Assembly: GCA_022510905.1 (NCBI GenBank)
Contig: JAFLSN010000004.1
Coordinates: 54,131 to 118,130 of the forward strand
Direction: 5' to 3'
Source of the DNA: Treponema sp.
GTDB lineage: Bacteria; Spirochaetota; Spirochaetia; Treponematales; Treponemataceae
Length of the DNA stretch: 64,000 bases
Shown piece by piece: positions 49,533-60,273 of the stretch. Each line of letters begins with the position of its first letter. Within the stretch, counting starts at the first letter, position 1. A program made the position numbers and the translations under genes. The notes under the pieces are model-generated. The model had not been told where the DNA came from, did no database searches, and saw only the letters and a list, made by a program, of their open reading frames with translations.

Positions 49533-51131
49533 TTACAGAAGCTTCTGGTACCTGCGCTCTATGTCCTTTATCAGTTTGTATTCAAAGGAATCTACCAGCG
49601 CGCTCCAGGAGGCTTCAACCACGTCGCAGCTTACACCCATGGTTGTCCAGCTGTCTGTGCCGTCCGAGCTTTCTATGAGCACGCGGACGCGCGCGGCGGT
49701 GGCGCTTTTTCCGTCGAGCACGCGCACCTTGTAGTCAGTGAGCCGTATGTGCTCCACCGCAGGATAGAATGTTTTGAGCGCGGCACGGAGCGCGTTGTCA
49801 AGTGCGTTTACCGGGCCGTTTCCTTCTCCAGCCGCGACTTGCACATGTCCGTCAACTTCAATTTTTAGCTGGGCGAACGCATACAGGTTTTGTTCCACAA
49901 GAGGAATTTCACCGCTGGTCTTGTAGTAGTGCAGGGTAAAAAACGGCTGGTACTTGCCGATGGCCTTGCGCACCAGAAGCTCAAAGCTGCCTTCCGCCCC
50001 TTCAAACTGGTAGCCTTCGTGTTCCTTTTCTTTTACCTGCTTGATGATGTCCGCCACAACGGGCGAGTCCTTGGTGATTGTGCCGTCAAATTTCTTTATT
50101 TTTTCTATAATCATGCTGCGGCCCGCGACTTCGCTCATCAAGAAAACACGCTCGTTTCCGACTGCGGCAGGGTCTACGTGCTCATAGGCGGCGGGGTTTT
50201 TGAGCACGGCATCGATGTGCATGCCGGCCTTGTGGGTAAAGGCGTTTTGCCCCACATAAGGCATGAACGGGTCAAGCGGAATGTTGGTTATTTCGGCGAC
50301 CCTCTTGCAGATGGAAGTAAGCTTTTCGATGCGCCGCTCAGGAAGGCATGCGTATCCCATTTTGAGCTGCAAATCGGCAATGATTGTGGAAAGGTTTGCG
50401 TTTCCCGTGCGCTCGCCAAAGCCAAGCAGCACGCCCTGCACATGGCCTGCGCCCGCCTGGACTGCAATCAGCGAATTGGCCACAGCAAGCCCTGAGTCGT
50501 TGTGCGTGTGGATGCCCACAACTGCGCGCTCTTTGAAGCGTTCCACGGCGGCCTGTGTGATGGCCCTGCATTCATCTGGCATGCAGCCGCCTTTTGTCTC
50601 ACACAGGGTGAGCACGGTGGCCCCGCCTTCAACAGCTGCTTCCAATGTTTTAAGCGCGTAGTCCGCGTTTTTCTGGAAGCCTGTAAAAAAATGCTCGGCG
50701 TCGTACAGCACGGTTTTTCCCTGTTCCCGGAGGTAGGCGCATGTGTCGCGAATCATGGCAAGGTTTTCTTCTAGCGTGGCGTGAAGAATCTCGGTCACCT
50801 GGAAATCCCAGCTCTTTCCGAAAATCACGACGTGTTCCGTTCCAGCCGCAAGAAGGCTCTGCACGTTTGCATCTTCTGCGCAGGTGCAGTCCTTGCGCCT
50901 TGTGGAACCGAACGCAGCAAGCTTTGCATGGTTCAGCCTGAGCGATGCCGCTTTCTGGAAAAACTCCATGTCCTTGGGATTGCTTCCGGGGTTTCCCGCC
51001 TCGATGTAAGTGACACCGAGCTCGTCGAGCGCCTGCACAATGTGCAGCTTGTCCTGCACGGAATAGCTGATGCCTTCGCCCTGCGCACCGTCGCGCAGCG
51101 TGGAGTCCAGAATATCAATACTACGGGCCAT
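49533..51131 (-). CDS. cimA: (R)-citramalate synthase
   Basis: Makes citramalate from pyruvate and acetyl-CoA, the threonine-independent start of isoleucine synthesis. The 532-aa product has DSTLRDGAQGEGISYSVQDK (catalytic Arg-Asp), YIEAGNPGSNPKDMEFF, LCETKGGCMPDE, VGIHTHNDSGLAVANSL (metal His pair), GFGERTGNANLSTI and FTHKAGMHIDAVLKNP, and a C-terminal regulatory domain. The L-C-E-T-K-G-G and G-N-P-G-S-N-P-K-D forms mark CimA rather than LeuA. AAGGAG precedes ATG 51131, 12 bp after lysS, so the two are an operon. Confidence 0.93.
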   Translation of the reverse strand: MARSIDILDSTLRDGAQGEGISYSVQDKLHIVQALDELGVTYIEAGNPGSNPKDMEFFQKAASLRLNHAKLAAFGSTRRKDCTCAEDANVQSLLAAGTEHVVIFGKSWDFQVTEILHATLEENLAMIRDTCAYLREQGKTVLYDAEHFFTGFQKNADYALKTLEAAVEGGATVLTLCETKGGCMPDECRAITQAAVERFKERAVVGIHTHNDSGLAVANSLIAVQAGAGHVQGVLLGFGERTGNANLSTIIADLQLKMGYACLPERRIEKLTSICKRVAEITNIPLDPFMPYVGQNAFTHKAGMHIDAVLKNPAAYEHVDPAAVGNERVFLMSEVAGRSMIIEKIKKFDGTITKDSPVVADIIKQVKEKEHEGYQFEGAEGSFELLVRKAIGKYQPFFTLHYYKTSGEIPLVEQNLYAFAQLKIEVDGHVQVAAGEGNGPVNALDNALRAALKTFYPAVEHIRLTDYKVRVLDGKSATAARVRVLIESSDGTDSWTTMGVSCDVVEASWSALVDSFEYKLIKDIERRYQKLL

Positions 51132-51143
51132 AGCCGCTCCTTT

Positions 51144-52751
51144 TTAATATATGCTGAGGATTTTTGAAAGCTTTTCCGTGCCGATTATGCGCATAAAGCT
51201 TGCAAGCCTTGGCCCCTGCGCCTTTGCAATCAGCACATCATAGAGCGCCGTGAACAGTGCCTTGCTTTCAAGGCCGTGGGCCATGGCAATGTCGTAGAGT
51301 TTTTGCTGCAGATCCTTGTCGGTGGCAAACGAGCCGAGCACCGGAACAACCTCCTCGCGGATTTGCACCACAGCCTTCCGGGTGGCCTCGTCAAGGGTGG
51401 CGGCGCTTCCGTCGGTGCGCAGGGAAAAGCGGAATTCATCCGGGGCGCATTCCGTGACCCAGAACCACGCGCACTCGCAGCGGCGGCGGAGGCAGGCTTC
51501 CTGCTCTGGCCGAACATCTCCAAGCGCGGAGATAACGGCATCTATGTTTCCGGAATAGGTCTGGAGCAGGGTGGTCAGCTGGCGGAACGGCACCTGGTAC
51601 GGCATCATGGCGGGCATCGCAGGCTCAATCTGGCTTAGCTCGTACAGACGCTTTTCCTTTCGGAACAGGTCATCGTTCTTTGCCTTGTCGATGCCCCATG
51701 CAATCCGTTCGGTGCGGTCGTAGGCCTCGTACATGGAAATAACGTCAATGTCAAAGCTGATTGAAAACTCATGGTCAACCTTGTTCGACGCAAAAATATA
51801 GCGCAGCACTTCAGGCTGGTACACGGCCAGCGCGTCAGGCAGCGCGATAACCTTTCCCTTGGAGCTGGACATCTTTCCGCTGGTGTTCTTTAGCCCCACA
51901 AAGTCATATTTCATGGTGACAGGGGCATTCCAGCCGTAAATCTCTTTGCTCACAAGCTTTGCCGTGTCGTAGCTTCCGCCGGGGCTGATATGGTCTTTTC
52001 CGCCGGGCTCGAACACCACTTTTTCTTCGTTCCAGCGCATGGGCCAGTCAACGCGCCAGCCCAGCTTGAATTCTTTTGACGTGCGCAGGTCTCCTGTCTC
52101 CTCATGGCCGCAGCTCGTGCAGCGGTAGCTTACGCCCCACTCGCCGTCGTAGCCGGTGATTTCGGTGGTGTCCTTGTTGCACTGCGAGCAGAACGCCGCC
52201 ACGGGCCAGTACACGTCGCTTTCCTTCATTTTGTGGGCATCGTCGCGATATGCGTTGAGGCACCACTTGATGCGGTCGCGCTGCTGCATGGCCTTCTTGA
52301 TGCCCTCTGCGTAGCGGCCGGAACGGTAGCGGCTTGCCTGATACAGGAACTCGGGATGTATGCCCACGCGGGGAAGCTGCATTTCTATGTCAACCTCGTG
52401 GTGCCTCGCGTAGTTTTCGTTGCGGCCCGAAGTGTCGGGCACAAGGGTTATGGGGAATCGAAGGAAGGTTTCGAGCACCTCGGGCTTGGGCATGTTCGCG
52501 GGAACTTTGCGGAACACGTCGTAGTCGTCCCATGAATAGATAAAACGCACGGTCTTTCCTCGGTCGCGCAGTGCCCGCACAACAAGGTCAACGGTTATGA
52601 TCTCGCGGAAATTTCCAAGGTGCACGGTTCCGCTCGGCGTGATTCCCGAAGCACATGTGTAAAGGGGAAGGTCGCCCCGCTCTTTTATGATTTTTTCAGC
52701 CTGCCTGTCAGCCCAGTGGCAGAGCTCCTGTTCGGTTCGTTCGTTGCTCAT
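51144..52751 (-). CDS. lysS: Lysyl-tRNA synthetase, class I
   Basis: A 535-aa class I LysRS of the archaeal/spirochaetal type, unrelated to the usual class II enzyme. HIGH-like motif in GITPSGTVHLGNFREI and KMSKS-like motif in GKMSSSKGKV; a zinc knuckle CSQC...CTSC lies between. Lys is recognised by a different fold than in most bacteria, and this is a strong taxonomic pointer. A perfect TATAAT promoter ends 8 bp before the ATG with no Shine-Dalgarno. cimA follows. Confidence 0.96.
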   Translation of the reverse strand: MSNERTEQELCHWADRQAEKIIKERGDLPLYTCASGITPSGTVHLGNFREIITVDLVVRALRDRGKTVRFIYSWDDYDVFRKVPANMPKPEVLETFLRFPITLVPDTSGRNENYARHHEVDIEMQLPRVGIHPEFLYQASRYRSGRYAEGIKKAMQQRDRIKWCLNAYRDDAHKMKESDVYWPVAAFCSQCNKDTTEITGYDGEWGVSYRCTSCGHEETGDLRTSKEFKLGWRVDWPMRWNEEKVVFEPGGKDHISPGGSYDTAKLVSKEIYGWNAPVTMKYDFVGLKNTSGKMSSSKGKVIALPDALAVYQPEVLRYIFASNKVDHEFSISFDIDVISMYEAYDRTERIAWGIDKAKNDDLFRKEKRLYELSQIEPAMPAMMPYQVPFRQLTTLLQTYSGNIDAVISALGDVRPEQEACLRRRCECAWFWVTECAPDEFRFSLRTDGSAATLDEATRKAVVQIREEVVPVLGSFATDKDLQQKLYDIAMAHGLESKALFTALYDVLIAKAQGPRLASFMRIIGTEKLSKILSIY

Positions 52752-52759
52752 ACCGCAGT

Positions 52760-52788
52760 ATTATAGCCAAAAACGCCGGCCGTTGCAA
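52760..52788 (-). promoter_or_regulatory. lysS-cimA promoter, -10 box next to the start codon
   Basis: TTGCAA (52788-52783), 17-bp spacer, TATAAT (52765-52760), 8 bp to ATG 52751. Confidence 0.6.
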
Positions 52789-52833
52789 TTAGCCGAAGTT
52801 CTTTGCCCGCGTCTGGGCAGGCCCCGGCACAAA

Positions 52834-52895
52834 AAGGGTTCCTTTTGGCAGCCTTTGCGGAAGCACAGTATGCCCCGTTTCCGCGTGAATCAAAA
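52834..52895 (-). repeat. Dispersed intergenic repeat, partial copy
   Basis: Reads TTTGCGGAAGCACAGTATG and CCCCGTTTCCGCGTGAATCA, the right-hand half in the 40178-40268 orientation. Confidence 0.6.
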
Positions 52896-52899
52896 ATGA

Positions 52900-53041
52900 A
52901 GTGCAGACCGCCAGAAGCGGCTCCACGGCGGACTTTTTGGCGGGGATAAGGAAGGCAGCTCTTGATTTGTACAGGCGGCACGATTGTGTCGCTCCGTCCG
53001 TCCAGCTCGGTGACGCGCGCATTTGTGTTCGCTTTGTTCAT
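52900..53041 (-). pseudogene. Decayed copy of the array-linked 231-aa protein gene
   Basis: From ATG 53041 the minus strand reads MNKANTNARVTELDGRSDTI, closely matching the start of the 231-aa protein (MNKVNANVRVTEIDGLSDTI). An extra C then shifts the frame (RLYK appears in the next frame), and the text jumps to KKSAVEPLLAV, matching IKAAAEPLVAV near residue 100 of the intact protein, so about 65 codons are deleted. The rest is lost. A GGAG ribosome binding site and palindrome array 2 lie upstream as in the intact locus. Confidence 0.8.
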
Positions 53042-53097
53042 GGTCTGCTCCTTTTTGTGATAAAAAAATCCACCGTCTTAAAATACATGGCGGCGAA

Positions 53098-53596
53098 GTA
53101 GAAAATCTATCTCGCCCATGCAGACGGAGGCTTGCCGGTAGATTTTCTAGTTTGCCCGGAACAGCCGTCGGCAAGGAAGCAGAGAATCTACTTTGCCCGC
53201 GCGGGTGGAAGCGGGGCGATAGATTTTCTATCTCGTTCAAAACAGCTGCCGGCGAGGAAGTAGGGAATCTATCTCGTCCGTGCAGACGGAAGCTTGCCGG
53301 TAGATTTTCTAGTTTGCCCGGAACAGCTGTCGGCGAGGAAGCAGAGAATCTACTTTACCCGCGCGGGTGGAGGCTTGCCAGTAGATTTTCTAGTTTGCCC
53401 GGTGCAGCCATCGGCAAGGAAGTAGAGAATCTACTTTGCCCGCGCAGGTGGAAGCGGGGTGATAGATTTTCTATCTCGTTCAAAACAGCTGTCGGCGAGG
53501 AAGTAGAAAATCTACTTTACCCGTGCAGACGGAAACTTGCCGGTAGATTTTCTAGTTTGCCCGGAACAGCCATCGGCATGGAGGTAGAGAATCTAC
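53098..53596 (-). repeat. Palindrome array 2, thirteen sites at 40/41-bp spacing
   Basis: Sites begin at 53098, 53138, 53179, 53219, 53260, 53300, 53341, 53381, 53422, 53462, 53503, 53543 and 53584: spacings alternate exactly 40 and 41. AAA-type (some AGA/GGA) and TTT-type cores alternate, so the full unit is 81 bp; linker sequence gives a looser longer pattern (TTTGCCCGGAACAGC against CTCGTTCAAAACAGC). It lies directly upstream (minus sense) of the decayed 231-aa-gene copy. The exact 81-bp period keeps an open frame of 27-residue repeats on the plus strand, probably spurious. Confidence 0.88.
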
Positions 53597-53696
53597 TTTG
53601 CTCCTGCTGGCGGCGGACGCTGCCTGGCTCCGGGGAGGGCAGGGGTTTTGTGCCTTTGCTCTAGCAAAAAAAACATGATTGGGGTATACTTTGGGC

Positions 53697-54158
53697 ATGA
53701 ACAGAGACAGACGCGCACGAAACAGGCGCGGCCCATGGAAAAAGAATGAGCGCTGCGATGAATATTCCCGAAGGAATGCTTTCAGGCCTCCGCGTGCCGT
53801 AACGCAGGAGCAAATCCGCGAAGATGACGAGGCCATCAGGGTGTTCAAGAGCGCAGAAAAGCCGCTGTGCCCGCACTGCCATGAGCCTGTCATAGACCTT
53901 TTGTCTGCGCTTTCAGACCGGGCTGGCGGCGCTCCCCTCCATTTTGACTGTGCGCTTGAGCTTATTTCGCAGGAGGAGGGGCTTTCGCCTTCCGATTATG
54001 TTGCGTACATCGGGCAGGGGCGGTTCGGTATCATCTCATACGAAAATCCGCGTGACATGAGGCACTTTACAATCAAAAAAATCATTGAATGGGAAAAGCG
54101 CGAGCAGACGGCCGGGTGGCGCGGCAAAATCGCTTCGCTTTATTCGCAGGTGAAGTAG
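53697..54158 (+). CDS. Conserved-looking Cys/His protein, unknown function
   Basis: A 153-aa protein. The N-terminal 35 residues are Arg/Asn-rich and probably disordered; then come CPHC (C58, C61), HFDC (H82, C85), a plausible zinc-binding site, and a helical C-terminus (GLSPSDYVAYIGQGRFGII; FTIKKIIEWEKRE). I recall no named family; the layout resembles small spirochaetal housekeeping proteins of unknown role. TATACT (53685-53690) ends 6 bp before ATG 53697 with no Shine-Dalgarno. Confidence 0.75.
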   Translation: MNRDRRARNRRGPWKKNERCDEYSRRNAFRPPRAVTQEQIREDDEAIRVFKSAEKPLCPHCHEPVIDLLSALSDRAGGAPLHFDCALELISQEEGLSPSDYVAYIGQGRFGIISYENPRDMRHFTIKKIIEWEKREQTAGWRGKIASLYSQVK

Positions 54159-54220
54159 CCGCCGTGTCCATAATTTGTTGTTATAGCGGGACTTTCGGCG
54201 CAAAAACAGCAAAAAAAATA

Positions 54221-54249
54221 TTGCGGTTTACTGAAAACAGCGGTAAGGT
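54221..54249 (+). promoter_or_regulatory. Promoter of the two-component operon, -10 box next to the start codon
   Basis: TTGCGG (54221-54226), 17-bp spacer, TAAGGT (54244-54249), 6 bp to ATG 54256. The AAGG inside the -10 could instead act as a weak ribosome binding site. Confidence 0.4.
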
Positions 54250-54255
54250 TTAAGC

Positions 54256-54948
54256 ATGAAAAGTCAGATTCTTGTTATTGAAGACCTTCCCGAGATGTCC
54301 CAGCTCATATCCATTTATCTGGAAAACGCCGGGTTCCAGAGCACCGTGTGCGAAAGCGCGGAGCACGCTCTCAAAAAGCTGCGGGAACATTATGTTCCTG
54401 ATTTGGTGCTGCTTGATTTGAATCTTCCGGGCATGAGCGGCCTTGATTTCTTGAAGGAATTCCGCAGGGAGTACAAGACCACAATCCCGGTCATAATCGT
54501 GTCCGCGCGTGATGACGACGAGGACATCATCACCGGGCTTGGCTACGGCGCGGACGAGTTTGTGACAAAGCCGTTCAGTCCCCGGGTGCTTGTGGCGCGT
54601 GTGCAGGCAAAGCTCAACAGGCTTACCGCAACAGAGGCTTCTGTCGAGGAGACGCTGACGTTCGGGCCTTACACGGTCTACTGCAACAGCTGCGTGCTCA
54701 AGCGCGGCCCGGAAAAGATTCCGCTTTCGACAAAGGAATATGAGGTGCTGGAGTTTCTGGTGAGGCACAGCGGCGAGCCGCTCAGCCCCGAGTCGATTTA
54801 CAACGCTGTGTGGAAAACGCAGTACGGCGATGTTACGGCTGTGGCTGTGTACATTCAGCGCCTGCGTAAAAAAATAGAGGATGACCCCTCGTCGCCCAGA
54901 TACATCACTACGATTTTTGGCATGGGATACAAGTTCAACAAGTCATGA
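54256..54948 (+). CDS. OmpR/PhoB-family response regulator
   Basis: A 230-aa regulator. Receiver domain with acidic E9-D10 and phosphoacceptor D54 (LVLLDLNLPGMSG), conserved Ser (IIVSARDDDED) and Lys (FVTKPFSPRVL). C-terminal winged helix: LSTKEYEVLEFLVRHSGEPL, VAVYIQRLRKKIEDDP, YITTIFGMGYKFN. Pairs with the histidine kinase whose ATG overlaps its stop (ATGA). Target genes cannot be read. Confidence 0.94.
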   Translation: MKSQILVIEDLPEMSQLISIYLENAGFQSTVCESAEHALKKLREHYVPDLVLLDLNLPGMSGLDFLKEFRREYKTTIPVIIVSARDDDEDIITGLGYGADEFVTKPFSPRVLVARVQAKLNRLTATEASVEETLTFGPYTVYCNSCVLKRGPEKIPLSTKEYEVLEFLVRHSGEPLSPESIYNAVWKTQYGDVTAVAVYIQRLRKKIEDDPSSPRYITTIFGMGYKFNKS

Positions 54949-56351
54949 AGATAAAGACGCAGTTTTCGGTGCTGATAGTGCTTATTGTTCTGCTGCCGCT
55001 TCTGTGCATGATAAGCATTCCCGTGTACCACTATGTCACTTCGCCGCAACGCTATTTGATGAAGGGCTTCCGCAATGTCCAGCGCCTTGGCGAATTCAAC
55101 CTTTCTGAAAATGACATGAACGCGCTAAGGGTGATGCTCGCTCAGGTGCCGCCGAATGTCCAGACGATGGTGTTTTACCGTTCAACAGTCCTGATTTCAA
55201 CCATTCCCGAGCTAAAAGCCGGCACCGTGATTGCTCCGTTCGACCTGTTCGATTTTATCCGCTCCACGAGCGATTCTTACGACTACCAGTTCCAGTCACC
55301 TCAAGGGGGGAGGCGGCGTATGGGCATGCTGCGTTCCGACCAGCGGGGCCAGTACCTCATGGTCATAAGCCGCGCCAAAAAGCCCGACATCAAGCGCCGC
55401 CGTTCTCTCACGCGGCTTCTGCTCCCGGCTTTTGTTGTGCTCGCGGGGGTTGAGTCGTTTATCGTTATTTTGATTGTGCTCGTTTCGCGGAACATTTTTC
55501 ATTCCATCGCGTTTTTGGAGCAGACCACGCAGCGCATCGCCGCCGGCGAGATTGACACAAAGATTGAAACGCCCGACCCCGGCAGGAATGCCAACGAAAT
55601 CCTTTCGCTTGCCGAAAGCCTCGAAAAAATGCGTTCTTCGCTCAAAGACAACCAGGAGCGGCGCAGCAGGTTCATCATGGGGGTAAGCCATGACCTCCGG
55701 ACTCCTGTGGCGCTCATCAAAGGCTACACGGAAGCGCTTTCTGACGGCGTGGTGAGCGACCCCGGCACTGTCTCCAAGTCGCTTGACATAATTCATGCAA
55801 AGGCCGACCAGCTTGAAACCATGATAAACGCGCTGATTGATTATGTGAAGCTTGACAACACGGAATGGCTCAGCATTCTTGAGCGCGTGGATATTGCCGC
55901 TGTGCTCCGCGACTTTGCCCATTCCATGGAGGTTACTGGCGAAGTGTACAGGCGGTCCGTGCGGACTTCTGTTTCTGTGCAGGACGGCTGCATGGTTCCA
56001 ATGGACAAGGCGCTGTTTCTGCGGGTGCTTGAAAACCTGTTTGGCAACGCTGTCCGCTACACAAAGGATGGCGATACCATCAGCTTTGTCGCGGAACAGC
56101 ATGCCGACGCGATTACGATTTCCATTTCGGATACGGGCATAGGAATTGCGCAGAAGGATCTTGAGCACCTGTACGACATTTTTTATCGGGGCACAAATTC
56201 AAGGCGCGAGGCCGGGCTTGGAATCGGGCTTTCCGTGGTCAAGACTATTGTGGATTCACACGGCTGGCACATAGACGTGCATTCGGTGCTGGACAAAGGC
56301 ACATCGTTTACCATCACAATTCCGCTTGAAGAAAAAACTGAGCGGGCATGA
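54945..56351 (+). CDS. Sensor histidine kinase
   Basis: A 468-aa membrane kinase: helix 1 (about 8-30), extracytoplasmic sensor (31-155), helix 2 (about 158-182), HAMP (about 183-236), H-box FIMGVSHDLRTPVALIKGY with H249, N-box RVLENLFGNAVRYT, G1 ISISDTGIGI, F-box DIFYRG and G2 GLGIGLSVVKTIV. All catalytic boxes are intact. The sensor domain has no recognised ligand motif. Co-transcribed with the response regulator. Confidence 0.94.
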   Translation: MKIKTQFSVLIVLIVLLPLLCMISIPVYHYVTSPQRYLMKGFRNVQRLGEFNLSENDMNALRVMLAQVPPNVQTMVFYRSTVLISTIPELKAGTVIAPFDLFDFIRSTSDSYDYQFQSPQGGRRRMGMLRSDQRGQYLMVISRAKKPDIKRRRSLTRLLLPAFVVLAGVESFIVILIVLVSRNIFHSIAFLEQTTQRIAAGEIDTKIETPDPGRNANEILSLAESLEKMRSSLKDNQERRSRFIMGVSHDLRTPVALIKGYTEALSDGVVSDPGTVSKSLDIIHAKADQLETMINALIDYVKLDNTEWLSILERVDIAAVLRDFAHSMEVTGEVYRRSVRTSVSVQDGCMVPMDKALFLRVLENLFGNAVRYTKDGDTISFVAEQHADAITISISDTGIGIAQKDLEHLYDIFYRGTNSRREAGLGIGLSVVKTIVDSHGWHIDVHSVLDKGTSFTITIPLEEKTERA

Positions 56352-56406
56352 ACGGCCTTGAAAAGCTCCCGCAAATTGAATGCTGGCGGTGGCAGCTGGA
56401 ACGCAT

Positions 56407-56460
56407 TTGATTCGTGCGGAAAGGGGGCATACCGTGCTTCTGCGCCGGGGTGTGTTGATT
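56407..56460 (+). repeat. Dispersed intergenic repeat, internally deleted copy
   Basis: Reads TGATTCGTGCGGAAAGGG, CATACCGTGCTTCTGCG, then directly CCGGGGTGTGTTGATTGG. The middle 30-35 bp of the element are missing, the join lying at a GCG shared by both sides. Confidence 0.7.
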
Positions 56461-56828
56461 GGAGGCCGCAAGGCTGCCTGTGCAGATTTTGCCGGGCTTG
56501 GCTGCGTCCTGCGGAAAACCTGGTGCCGCTCCTCCGCAGGGTTTTGACTTTCAAGCTTCTTTTGAGGTGTTTTGGTTTGCGCTGAAAACGCAAATGACAC
56601 GCCGCTGGCATGGGCCGAACAATGTGTACACGCTCTTTGCCGCGATGCTTCGGTGCTTGGCCGTGCCATGATGGTTTTTGTTCTTATACGACGCGCTGAA
56701 AAATGCCGCATAAGCGGAGTGCTCCTGCGACATTTTTGCGGTGGAAGTGTTCGCCCTTGTTTTTTTGCGGAAAAAGCCGGTACGTTTTGGGTGCCATATG
56801 TTCCGCATGGATGCGGTTGCGGCGTTGT
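56461..56828. other. Intergenic region, nothing recognised
   Basis: About 370 bp between the kinase gene and the end of purA. Several overlapping short frames exist but none has a ribosome binding site or protein-like pattern. Confidence 0.4.
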
Positions 56829-58121
<1,293 letters not shown>

Positions 58122-58153
58122 CTATATGAGCCCGTATTCCACAGGCCTGGATG

Positions 58154-59665
58154 CTATTCTGCGCGGATTGACGGTGCCTTTACGGTAACATCGTGCGCCC
58201 CGCCTTCCGTTATTGACACGGGGGAAACCAGCGTGAGTTTTGCTTTTTCCTGCAATTCCGGAATGGTGAGAGCGCCGCAGTTGCACATGGTGTGAATGAC
58301 TTTGCTGGTTGTGAGCGCAACCCCGTCGTGCAGGTGGCCTGCGTATGGAACGTAGCTGTCAACGCCTTCTTCAAAAGCCATGTCCTTCTTGCCGCCAAGG
58401 TCGTAGCGCTGCCAGTTGCGCGCGCGGTTTGAGCCTTCGCCCCAGTATTCTTTTACGTAGTTTCCGTTTACAACCAGCTTGTTCGTCGGGCTTTCGTCGA
58501 AGCGGGCAAAATACCGGCCGAGCATTACAAAGTCCGCGCCCATGGCAAGGGCCAGCGTGATGTGGTAGTCGTGCACGATGCCGCCATCGGAGCAGATGGG
58601 AACGTAGATTCCTGTCTTTGCGTAGTATTCATCGCGGGCTTTTGCAACCTCTATCGTGGCCGTGGCCTGTCCGCGCCCGATGCCTTTCTGCTCGCGCGTG
58701 ATGCAGATCGAGCCGCCGCCGATGCCGATTTTAACAAAGTCCGCGCCTTTTTCCGCAAGAAACATAAAACCGTCCCTGTCAACCACGTTGCCTGCGCCAA
58801 CCTTCACGTCCTTCCCGAAAGTTTCATGTATGTCGTGCAGGGCCTTGGCCTGCCACTCGCTGTATCCTTCGCTTGAGTCAAGGCAGAGCACGTCAACACC
58901 GGCCTTGAGCAGCGCAGGAACCCGTTCCATGTAGTCCCGCGTGTTTATTCCGGCACCCACAATATAGCGGTGGTCTTTGTCGAGCAGTTCCAGGGGATGG
59001 GATTCATGGTTGTCAAAATCTTTGCGGAACACGAGCGAAACCAGATGACCGTTTTTGTCGATTACCGGCAGCTGGTTCACCTTGTGCTTCCAGATCAAAT
59101 CGTTCGCGTCTTTGAGGGAAATGCCGTTCTGCCCGATAATCAAATCCTTGAAAGGCGTCATGTACTGGCTTACTTTTGAATGCTCCGGCACATGGTCAAT
59201 ACGGAAGTCGCGCTCTGTTATGATTCCCTCAAGTTTTCCGTGAGGTGTTCCGTCGTCGGTAACGGCTATGGTGCTGTGGCCTGTTCTCTTGATAAGTTCA
59301 ACCATCTCTTCGAGCGTCTGGTCAGGACGGATGTTTGAGTCTGATGTGACAAAACCTGCCTTGTAGCTTTTGACGCGGGAAACCATGGCCGCCTGGTTTT
59401 CGATTGTCTGCGAGCCGTAGATAAAGCTGATGCCGCCTTCTTTTGCAAGCGCGATGGCCATCTTGTCGTCTGACACGGACTGCATGACGGCGCTCACCAT
59501 GGGAATGTTCATGTACATGGCCGATTCCTCGCCAGAGCGTCTGTCAAAACGAACCAGCGGCGTGCGCAGACTTACGTTTTCTGGAATGCACTCTGCCGAC
59601 GTGTAGCCGGGAATCAGCAGATACTCTCCGAATGTGTGGGAAGGCTCATCATAATAGAACGCCAT
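58154..59665 (-). CDS. guaB: IMP dehydrogenase
   Basis: NAD-dependent oxidation of IMP to XMP, the first step to GMP. The 503-aa product has two CBS domains inserted in the TIM barrel (residues about 95-215; [32 protein letters not shown]), the catalytic Cys in [35 protein letters not shown] and [17 protein letters not shown]. The G-G-G-S-I-C-I-T-R form rather than G-P-G-S-I-C-T-T-R marks a less common IMPDH clade. GAGG precedes ATG 59665, preferred over the ATG 4 codons upstream. Confidence 0.92.
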   Translation of the reverse strand: MAFYYDEPSHTFGEYLLIPGYTSAECIPENVSLRTPLVRFDRRSGEESAMYMNIPMVSAVMQSVSDDKMAIALAKEGGISFIYGSQTIENQAAMVSRVKSYKAGFVTSDSNIRPDQTLEEMVELIKRTGHSTIAVTDDGTPHGKLEGIITERDFRIDHVPEHSKVSQYMTPFKDLIIGQNGISLKDANDLIWKHKVNQLPVIDKNGHLVSLVFRKDFDNHESHPLELLDKDHRYIVGAGINTRDYMERVPALLKAGVDVLCLDSSEGYSEWQAKALHDIHETFGKDVKVGAGNVVDRDGFMFLAEKGADFVKIGIGGGSICITREQKGIGRGQATATIEVAKARDEYYAKTGIYVPICSDGGIVHDYHITLALAMGADFVMLGRYFARFDESPTNKLVVNGNYVKEYWGEGSNRARNWQRYDLGGKKDMAFEEGVDSYVPYAGHLHDGVALTTSKVIHTMCNCGALTIPELQEKAKLTLVSPVSITEGGAHDVTVKAPSIRAE

Positions 59666-59689
59666 ATGCAACCTCATAAAATGAATGTG

Positions 59690-60110
59690 CTTGCGGCACG
59701 GTGTTCCTGTGACGGGATTGGCTTCCGTGGAAACCCGTGCATTTTTTTAATCGTATGCCGGCGCGGTCTGCACCGAAGCTGTTTTGCAGAATTTGCGGTG
59801 CAGGTTCTGCCAGCGCACCGATATACTGATTAGCCGATTATACCGAAAAGGCCGTGGAGTTGCAACCGTTGCGCTTTGCGAGCCCCCGCACAGCACTATG
59901 GCATCACCTTTCCTCCTGTGCACCTCTGGCACGGCAACCTGGCGTGGCACGTACCGGAAGGCGACATTCCCTGTCTTGCAGCACATATCGCAGCGCCCGT
60001 ACTTTCATATTGAATGCCACTCTCTGCGCCCTGCAAGGTGCTCCGCGTCGGAATGAACATGGAGCTTGATGTCTACCGCCCCGAGCGCGGCAAGTCCTCC
60101 GCCCGAAGGA
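59690..60110. other. Intergenic region, nothing recognised
   Basis: About 420 bp upstream of guaB and before palindrome array 3. It probably contains the guaB promoter, but no clear pair of boxes was found; short ORFs lack support. Confidence 0.4.
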
Positions 60111-60114
60111 GCGA

Positions 60115-60262
60115 AGTAGGTTTCCTAGTTTTCCGCCGCCGGCTGTTCTGGAGGCGATAGAAAATCTACCAACCAGCTACCGCTTTCGGGAGAGGAGCGG
60201 ATTTTCTACATTGCCGTCCTTGCTTTTGGGACGGTAGATTTTTTTATCTCGAAAGAGGAGAC
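60115..60262 (+). repeat. Palindrome array 3 (short, decayed) with leader but no following gene
   Basis: Sites near 60115 (degenerate GTAGGTTTCCTAG), 60157 (ATAGAAAATCTACC), 60198 (GGATTTTCTACA) and 60233 (GGTAGATTTTTTTATC). The end, GACGGTAGATTTTTTTATC then GAAAGAGGAGACG, matches the leaders at arrays 1 and 2 including the ribosome binding site, but instead of the 231-aa gene it runs into the 3' end of the opposed thioesterase fragment. Confidence 0.75.
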
Positions 60263-60273
60263 GTTCCCGGTCG

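Noticed and set aside
53023..53664. 213-aa plus-strand ORF made of 27-residue repeats (GRFSSLPGTAVG, EAENLL)
   Set aside because: It exists because the 81-bp palindrome period is a multiple of three. It has no ribosome binding site, and the array-1 counterpart (80-82 bp spacing) does not keep the frame.
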